Below, one piece after another: positions 7,068-9,381 of a stretch of 9,381 nucleotides of DNA. The notes beneath the pieces were generated by a model. The model was not told the DNA's origin, ran no database searches, and saw nothing but the letters and a program-made list of their open reading frames with translations. The DNA lies in the NCBI GenBank assembly GCA_946184215.1, contig CAMHER010000065.1, forward strand, positions 1-9,381, in the 5' to 3' direction. Numbering within the stretch: the stretch's first letter is position 1; every line of letters begins with the position of its first letter. The stretch comes from an uncultured Clostridia bacterium (GTDB taxonomy: Bacteria > Bacillota > Clostridia > Oscillospirales > Oscillospiraceae). The position numbers were made by a program, and so were the translations under genes.

Positions 7068-7817
7068 ATGCCAAGAGCTGCAAGAAGAAAAAGTGAAAGC
7101 AATATCTATCATGTCATCCTGCGCAGCATTAACAAACAGCAATTGTTCGAGGATGACGAAGATCGGGATAAGCTGCTTTCCGTATTGCGGGAATGCAAAG
7201 AGCTGTCGGGCTTTGAACTCTACGCTTATTGTCTCATGTCCAACCATATCCACTTCCTGCTGAAAACCGGAAAAGAGGAACTGGAGACGGTCTTTCGGCG
7301 GATCGGGGCACGATTTGTATATTGGTACAATACAAAGTACGGAAGAGTCGGACATTTGTTTCAGGACCGTTATAAGAGCGAAGCGGTGGAAGATGATGCT
7401 TATTTCCTGACTGCGCTGCGCTATATCCATCAAAATCCGGTCAAAGCCGGTCTATGCGTTTCACCGAAGGAGTATCAGTACAGCAGCTATCCGCATTTTT
7501 TTGAAGACAAGCTGATCGACAGCGCGTTTGTCCTTACACTCATGAGCAAAGAGGAGTTTGCCGCATTCAATCTTGCGGCGAACGAGGACGCCTGTATGGA
7601 AATCAGCGAGAATCTCAAAAAACGGATGACGGATGAACAGGCAAAGCAGTTGATTTTTGCCATCAGCGGATGCCGCACGGCGGCAGACTTTCAAAGAATG
7701 CCGATTGCACGCAGAGACGACGCCATCAGGACGATGCTGGAAAGAGGCGTGTCTATCCGCCAGGCCAGCAGAATGACCGGGGTAAGCGTTGGCATTGTAA
7801 GGAAATTCAGTAATTAG
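7068..7817 (+). CDS. REP-associated tyrosine transposase (RAYT, TnpA_REP, Y1-type HUH protein)
   Basis: A single-strand endonuclease/strand transferase related to the IS200/IS605 TnpA; RAYTs nick and move REP hairpins. It has 249 residues. The family opening PRAARRKSESNIYHVILR is present. The metal-binding HUH motif is His60-Ile-His62 in YCLMSNHIHFLL. GHLFQDRYKSEAV (96-108) and the catalytic tyrosine Tyr119 in RYIHQNPVKAGL (118-129) follow, so the active site looks intact. Residues about 215-247 form a C-terminal helix-turn-helix (SIRQASRMTGVSVGIVRKF), probably the REP-recognition part. Start: ATG 7068, the usual family N terminus, with only a weak GGTGAT 5 nt upstream, so translation may be poor. 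It has its own promoter and is flanked by inverted REPs. GC is lower than in the neighbouring core genes, consistent with separate ancestry. A truncated copy of its 3' end lies at 8292-8360. Confidence 0.93.
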   Translation: MPRAARRKSESNIYHVILRSINKQQLFEDDEDRDKLLSVLRECKELSGFELYAYCLMSNHIHFLLKTGKEELETVFRRIGARFVYWYNTKYGRVGHLFQDRYKSEAVEDDAYFLTALRYIHQNPVKAGLCVSPKEYQYSSYPHFFEDKLIDSAFVLTLMSKEEFAAFNLAANEDACMEISENLKKRMTDEQAKQLIFAISGCRTAADFQRMPIARRDDAIRTMLERGVSIRQASRMTGVSVGIVRKFSN

Positions 7818-7821
7818 GGGG

Positions 7822-7848
7822 GAACACAAGGAACCGTCCCCTGTGTTC
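7822..7848 (-). repeat. REP-like hairpin, copy 2 (minus orientation)
   Basis: A 27-bp exact reverse complement of the common form, 4 nt after the RAYT stop codon, pairing with copy 1 as terminal inverted repeats. It could also act as a transcript-end hairpin. Confidence 0.92.
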
Positions 7849-7892
7849 TATGTGGTGGTCAAGACTATTTTGATAGGCAACCAGGGTCATAA
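7849..7892 (+). pseudogene. Possible C-terminal tail of a lost toxin gene
   Basis: Starting right after the REP, one frame reads CGGQDYFDRQPGS and stops at TAA 7890-7892, 18 nt before the zinc-ribbon gene. A different frame also stays open and stops at the ATGA overlapping that gene's start. The reading as a toxin tail rests on position (directly before a putative immunity gene) and on the parallel arrangement at 8393-8479. Too short to identify. Confidence 0.25.
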
Positions 7893-7910
7893 GATGCAAG
7901 GAGGTATAAA

Positions 7911-8174
7911 ATGAGACATATATGCCCAGTTTGTGGGTTTGATGGGCTGAGAGAAGAAGCATATGACCAAAAAGGGCATGCTTCTGAGGAGATATGTGTA
8001 TGTTGTGGTTTTCAGTTTGGATTTGATGATTATCCTAACAAAGAAAAGGGAATTGAGAATTGGCGGAACCAGTGGATTAAAGAAGGATGTAAATGGTTCT
8101 CCATGAAGAGCCCTCCACCTACACTTTGGAACGCGAAGAGCCAACTTAATAATCTTGGGACCGGGGACAGTTAA
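7911..8174 (+). CDS. Small zinc-ribbon protein, often seen near Rhs toxin loci
   Basis: An 87-residue protein with two CxxC knuckles, Cys5-x2-Cys8 (CPVCGF) and Cys29-x2-Cys32 (CVCCGF), that should bind one zinc. An aromatic and charged stretch follows (GFDDYPNKEKGIENWRNQW, then EGCKWFS). The family of small proteins with this pattern is one I associate with Rhs/WapA-type toxin regions in Firmicutes, where such genes are candidate immunity or accessory proteins. That role is inference. A textbook AAGGAGGT lies 5 nt before the ATG. No membrane segment or signal peptide. The last residues (about LGTGDS) and the TAA stop are supplied by a REP-like repeat at 8157-8186, so the original C terminus may have been replaced, with few residues lost. 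Base composition is clearly more AT-rich than the core genes to the left. Confidence 0.72.
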   Translation: MRHICPVCGFDGLREEAYDQKGHASEEICVCCGFQFGFDDYPNKEKGIENWRNQWIKEGCKWFSMKSPPPTLWNAKSQLNNLGTGDS

Positions 8175-8186
8175 TGCGCAAAAATT
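8157..8186 (+). repeat. REP-related variant with TTAATGCG tail, copy A
   Basis: GGGACCGGGGACAGTTAATG followed by CGCAAAAATT. It shares GGGGACxGTTAATG with copies at 8242 and 8951 and the GGGGACGGTT core with the main REP, but lacks the GTGTT right arm. It carries the stop codon of the zinc-ribbon gene. Confidence 0.65.
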
Positions 8187-8240
8187 ACCGACGCCCTTGG
8201 CAACACCGTCAAATACTCCTACACGCCGGAGGGCTGGCTG
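8184..8240 (+). pseudogene. Rhs/YD-repeat fragment
   Basis: Nineteen codons read ITDALGNTVKYSYTPEGWL, the pattern of an Rhs (YD) repeat: D-x-x-G-N-x-x-x-Y-x-Y-x-x-x-G. Base composition is GC-rich like Rhs core DNA. There is no start codon in context, and both ends abut REP-related repeats. It is probably a relic of the conserved part of an Rhs toxin gene or an orphan toxin cassette. Confidence 0.65.
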
Positions 8241-8241
8241 G

Positions 8242-8264
8242 GAACACAGGGGACGGTTAATGTG
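8242..8264 (+). repeat. REP-related variant with TTAATGTG tail
   Basis: GAACACAGGGGACGGTTAAT followed by GTG. The left arm is that of the main REP; the right arm is the TTAATG variant, so it is a hybrid of the two repeat types. Its last G is the first base of the next full REP. Confidence 0.75.
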
Positions 8265-8290
8265 AACACAGAGGACGGTCCCTTGTGTTC
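8264..8290 (+). repeat. REP-like hairpin, copy 4 (plus orientation)
   Basis: A 27-bp copy reading GAACACAGAGGACGGTC then CCTTGTGTTC. The two differences from the common form lie inside the hairpin. It forms the left end of a 127-bp mini-element. Confidence 0.85.
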
Positions 8291-8291
8291 T

Positions 8292-8360
8292 GTGCCTATC
8301 CGCCAGGCCAGCAGAATGACCGGGGTAAGCGTTGGCATTGTAAGGAAATTCAGCAATTAG
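8292..8360 (+). pseudogene. RAYT transposase 3'-end remnant
   Basis: Bases 8292-8390 match 7749-7848 almost exactly; I see two substitutions (8295 and 8354) and one missing G in the run after the stop codon. The piece keeps the RAYT frame from codon 228 to the TAG at 8358-8360, covering the end of the helix-turn-helix only. Near identity implies a recent duplication or ongoing homogenisation. Confidence 0.92.
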
Positions 8361-8363
8361 GGG

Positions 8364-8390
8364 GAACACAAGGAACCGTCCCCTGTGTTC
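8364..8390 (-). repeat. REP-like hairpin, copy 5 (minus orientation)
   Basis: 27 bp identical to copy 2 at 7822-7848 and located the same way after the RAYT stop codon. Confidence 0.92.
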
Positions 8391-8392
8391 GC

Positions 8393-8479
8393 CTACAAGT
8401 TAGCGGTGACCGCGACAATCCGTCATTATGGCAACCAGACAATACAATCGTTGATCCCTATACACCATGGAGTAATTGA
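8393..8479 (+). pseudogene. Probable C-terminal tail of a lost polymorphic toxin
   Basis: Beginning just after the REP, 28 codons read LQVSGDRDNPSLWQPDN then TIVDPYTPWSN and stop at TGA 8477-8479, 3 nt before the ATG of the next gene. The composition (Trp/Pro/Asp-rich, ending in DPYTPW) looks like the extreme end of an Rhs-associated toxin domain, and the tight spacing to a downstream AT-rich orphan gene fits a toxin-immunity pair. No catalytic part is left. Frame differs from the Rhs fragment upstream, so simple insertion of the mini-element does not explain the gap. Confidence 0.45.
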
Positions 8480-8482
8480 GAG

Positions 8483-8932
8483 ATGGAAATTGAAAAACTG
8501 TTAGATGCTATACCATGCTGTGCTTTTGGTAATGAGACGCTGTATAATGCACTTGAGTTCGAAAAAAAGTTGCATGAGCAGGATGCATACTTTGAAGTTG
8601 AGAATGTACTTGTAACTCCTTTTTATGTGGATCCAGGTATGCGCTGGCGTTATGAAATGTATGAATATGAGCTTAATATCGTCATTTCAGATTGCGAATC
8701 ATTTGAGAACTATGCCATGAAATTTTTTTCAACTTTAAATTTAGAAGACGTTGAAAAAAAGTATTTGGATAGATTAAAGCAATGTTATATTGGAGCTAAA
8801 AACAATGATAATATTCTCATACCACTTCAACATTATATAGAATTCATATTGCACGGAAAAGATATTCAAGCAGATTATCAGGAATATTTCGGAGAATATA
8901 GCGCAGAAAATGTATTTATCGCAGTTTATTAA
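8483..8932 (+). CDS. Hypothetical protein, candidate orphan immunity protein
   Basis: A 149-residue acidic protein, rich in Glu, Asp, Tyr and Phe, without signal peptide, membrane segment or recognisable catalytic motif. Paired cysteines lie at 12-13 (PCCAFGN). Mixed alpha/beta character is suggested by alternating hydrophobic stretches such as ELNIVISD and helical charged ones such as LEDVEKKYLDRLKQCY. I do not recognise the family. Its DNA is far more AT-rich than anything else in the window, a common trait of horizontally moved immunity genes. The ATG follows the stop of the toxin-like tail by 3 nt, with GGAG (8469-8472) 10 nt upstream inside that tail, so it was once translationally coupled to it. 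Immunity function is inferred from this context alone. Confidence 0.7.
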   Translation: MEIEKLLDAIPCCAFGNETLYNALEFEKKLHEQDAYFEVENVLVTPFYVDPGMRWRYEMYEYELNIVISDCESFENYAMKFFSTLNLEDVEKKYLDRLKQCYIGAKNNDNILIPLQHYIEFILHGKDIQADYQEYFGEYSAENVFIAVY

Positions 8933-8950
8933 AGGAACATAGGACAGGGT

Positions 8951-8977
8951 GGGACAGGGGACGGTTAATGCGAAAAA
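8951..8977 (+). repeat. REP-related variant with TTAATGCG tail, copy B
   Basis: GGGACAGGGGACGGTTAATG followed by CGAAAAA. It parallels copy A at 8157 (GGGACCGGGGACAGTTAATGCG then an A run). Both copies lie at or just after the end of a putative immunity gene. Confidence 0.65.
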
Positions 8978-8987
8978 AGAAGTGTAG

Positions 8988-9014
8988 GAACACAGGGGAC
9001 GGTTCCTTGTGTTC
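8988..9014 (+). repeat. REP-like hairpin, copy 6 (plus orientation)
   Basis: 27 bp identical to the common form (GAACACAGGGGACGGTTC then CTTGTGTTC), heading the first tandem unit. Confidence 0.92.
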
Positions 9015-9037
9015 TGACAAAACACCCAAATAAGCAC

Positions 9038-9072
9038 CACGGCGCGAGGAGCCAATCACTCCCCGCGCCTTG
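9038..9072 (+). terminator. Decayed copy of the terminator hairpin
   Basis: The left arm CACGGCGCGAGGAGC is identical to the one at 9135, but the right arm reads ACTCCCCGCGCCTTG with mismatches near both ends, and no T run follows. Probably weak or inactive. Confidence 0.4.
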
Positions 9073-9084
9073 TTCTATCTCCGG

Positions 9085-9111
9085 GAACACAGGGGACGGT
9101 ACTATGTGTTC
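9085..9111 (+). repeat. REP-like hairpin, copy 7 (plus orientation, diverged)
   Basis: 27 bp with both outer arms GAACACA and TGTGTTC intact; the inner right arm is changed (GGTACTA in place of GGTTCCT), which breaks several inner pairs of the hairpin. Confidence 0.88.
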
Positions 9112-9134
9112 TGACAAAAGACCCCAATAAGCAC

Positions 9135-9175
9135 CACGGCGCGAGGAGCCCATCCGCTCCCCGCGCCGTGTTTTT
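9135..9175 (+). terminator. Rho-independent terminator
   Basis: A 15-bp stem with one A-C mismatch (9135-9149 with 9156-9170), a 6-nt loop, then TTTTT and a second T run. It would end plus-strand transcripts from the 8483 gene. Its presence in a duplicated spacer suggests it was copied from another gene's end. Confidence 0.8.
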
Positions 9176-9190
9176 GCTTTTTCCCGCCCC

Positions 9191-9216
9191 GAACACAGAG
9201 AATCGCCCCTGTGTTC
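9191..9216 (-). repeat. REP-like hairpin, copy 8 (minus orientation, diverged)
   Basis: 26 bp; its reverse complement begins GAACACAGGGGCGATTC and ends TCTGTGTTC, the closest relative being copy 9 (TTCTCTGTGTTC right arm) with one base deleted. Opposite in orientation to copies 6, 7 and 9. Confidence 0.8.
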
Positions 9217-9242
9217 TGCACGCGCTTTATTTGTGCAAAGGC

Positions 9243-9277
9243 TAGAAACTAGAAACTAAAAACCAGAAACTAGAAAC
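9243..9277 (+). repeat. Heptamer tandem array, five units of TAGAAAC
   Basis: Units are TAGAAAC, TAGAAAC, TAAAAAC, CAGAAAC, TAGAAAC. The array begins right after the stop codon of the minus-strand sigma-factor fragment and shares its last base with it. Similar CTAGAAA arrays recur between genes in Firmicutes genomes as I recall; function unknown. Confidence 0.85.
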
Positions 9278-9345
9278 TACACCTGCATCTGCCGCTGCAT
9301 CTCCCGCCGCAGGCGCTCGATGATTTTCTTCTCGAGGCGGCTGAT
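9277..9345 (-). pseudogene. C-terminal fragment of a sporulation sigma factor (SigE-like)
   Basis: On the minus strand 22 codons read ISRLEKKIIERLRREM then QRQMQV and stop at TAG (9277-9279). This matches the extreme C terminus of sigma-E, where region 4.2 ends ...QSYISRLEKRIIKRLRKE in Bacillus subtilis as I recall it. The match starts immediately inside REP copy 9 (9348-9374); on the far side the frame stays open but the 7 bases left in the window do not encode the expected QS-Y. Either a REP has entered the end of a real sigE gene that runs in from the right, or this is a detached tail next to a repeat. Confidence 0.6.
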
Positions 9346-9347
9346 GT

Positions 9348-9374
9348 GAACACAGGGGACGGTTCTCTGTGTTC
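9348..9374 (+). repeat. REP-like hairpin, copy 9 (plus orientation)
   Basis: 27 bp with right arm TTCTCTGTGTTC in place of TTCCTTGTGTTC; the change restores an A-T to G-C style fold (GAACACAG pairs perfectly with CTGTGTTC in its hairpin). It cuts the SigE-like reading frame. Confidence 0.9.
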
Positions 9375-9381
9375 GGGGTAA

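Larger units (their letters stand above)
6998..7848 (+). mobile_element. REP-RAYT unit (REPtron): transposase gene between inverted REPs
   Basis: An intact REP-associated tyrosine transposase gene lies between a plus-orientation REP (6998-7022) and a minus-orientation REP (7822-7848) that match base for base over their shared 25-bp core. This is the layout described as a REPtron. RAYTs are HUH single-strand transposase relatives thought to create and move REPs. No target-site duplication is visible, as expected for this class. The outer ends are taken as the REP ends; true ends are not proven. Confidence 0.8.
8264..8390 (+). mobile_element. Internally deleted REP-RAYT derivative (mini-REPtron)
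   Basis: A plus REP (8264-8290), the last 22 codons of the RAYT gene (8292-8360), then a minus REP (8364-8390). Compared with the 851-bp unit at 6998-7848, the promoter and about 91 percent of the transposase are gone while both inverted REPs remain, the structure expected of a non-autonomous MITE-like element. It may have moved with help from the intact RAYT or have formed in place by deletion. Confidence 0.7.
8988..9190 (+). repeat. Tandem duplication: REP plus hairpin-containing spacer, two units
   Basis: Unit 1 is 8988-9084 and unit 2 is 9085-9190. Each starts with a plus REP, continues CTGACAAAA, then an ACCC-rich stretch, then AATAAGCACCACGGCGCGAG, and contains a GC-rich hairpin. Unit 2 is 9 bp longer and keeps a clean terminator; unit 1 has drifted. 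An inverted REP follows unit 2. This fills most of the gene-free stretch 8933-9276, in which I see no further coding potential. Confidence 0.85.

Noticed and set aside
7068..7817. Classical IS200/IS605 insertion sequence
   Set aside because: The protein has the longer RAYT form with a C-terminal helix-turn-helix, there is no tnpB, and the ends are inverted REPs and not IS200-type subterminal hairpins.
8285..8479. A 64-codon gene starting inside REP copy 4
   Set aside because: The ATG lies in the repeat with no ribosome binding site, and the first 36 residues are RAYT remnant and REP read out of frame. Only the last 28 codons look like real former coding sequence.
8774..9153. Minus-strand open frames of 93 and 62 codons rich in TQGTVPCV-like segments
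   Set aside because: They exist because the REPs contain no stop codons; they are antisense to the 8483 gene or lie within the tandem repeat, with no start signals.
6998..9374. CRISPR array, because short repeats of 27 bp recur
   Set aside because: Spacing is irregular (0 to hundreds of bases), orientation alternates, the repeats are hairpins flanking a RAYT gene, and no cas gene is present.

Overview
The window looks like a piece of chromosome from a GC-rich, anaerobic, spore-forming member of the Clostridia. Three signs support this: an oxygen-sensitive pyruvate:ferredoxin oxidoreductase, a two-subunit iron-sulfur L-serine dehydratase of the Gram-positive type, and the sporulation regulator SpoIIID. 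A more precise placement (for example an Oscillospiraceae-like gut lineage) would be a guess.

Bases 1-6993 are ordinary, dense, GC-rich core genome. The 3' nine-tenths of a pyruvate:ferredoxin oxidoreductase gene (plus strand) ends in a strong terminator. spoIIID (plus) follows, behind a good match to a sigma-E promoter. It converges, across a shared bidirectional terminator, on a minus-strand operon reading sdaAB - sdaAA - family-4 glycosyltransferase. Gaps in the operon are 15 nt, each gene has its own Shine-Dalgarno, and one near-consensus housekeeping promoter lies at its head.

Bases 6998-9381 are different: lower and uneven GC, short genes, gene fragments, and nine full or partial copies of a 27-bp near-palindromic REP-like hairpin (GAACACAGGGGAC...GTGTTC) in both orientations. 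One intact REP-associated tyrosine transposase (RAYT) gene is bracketed by inverted REPs. A 127-bp internally deleted derivative keeps two inverted REPs and only the last 22 codons of the transposase. Between and around them are what look like remains of Rhs-type toxin/immunity cassettes: a small zinc-ribbon gene, a YD-repeat fragment, toxin-like C-terminal tails, and an AT-rich orphan gene that is a candidate immunity protein. The right end holds a tandem REP-spacer-terminator duplication, a heptamer array, and a 22-codon piece on the minus strand that resembles the extreme C terminus of sporulation sigma factor E, cut off exactly at a REP.

Taken together, a metabolic/sporulation block abuts a REP/RAYT-driven recombination zone. 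REPs repeatedly sit at the break where a gene is reduced to its 3' tail. Nothing here proves a new system. The most unusual elements are the REP-bounded mini-element and the recurring 'REP next to a gene tail' arrangement. All identifications are by eye from sequence motifs.
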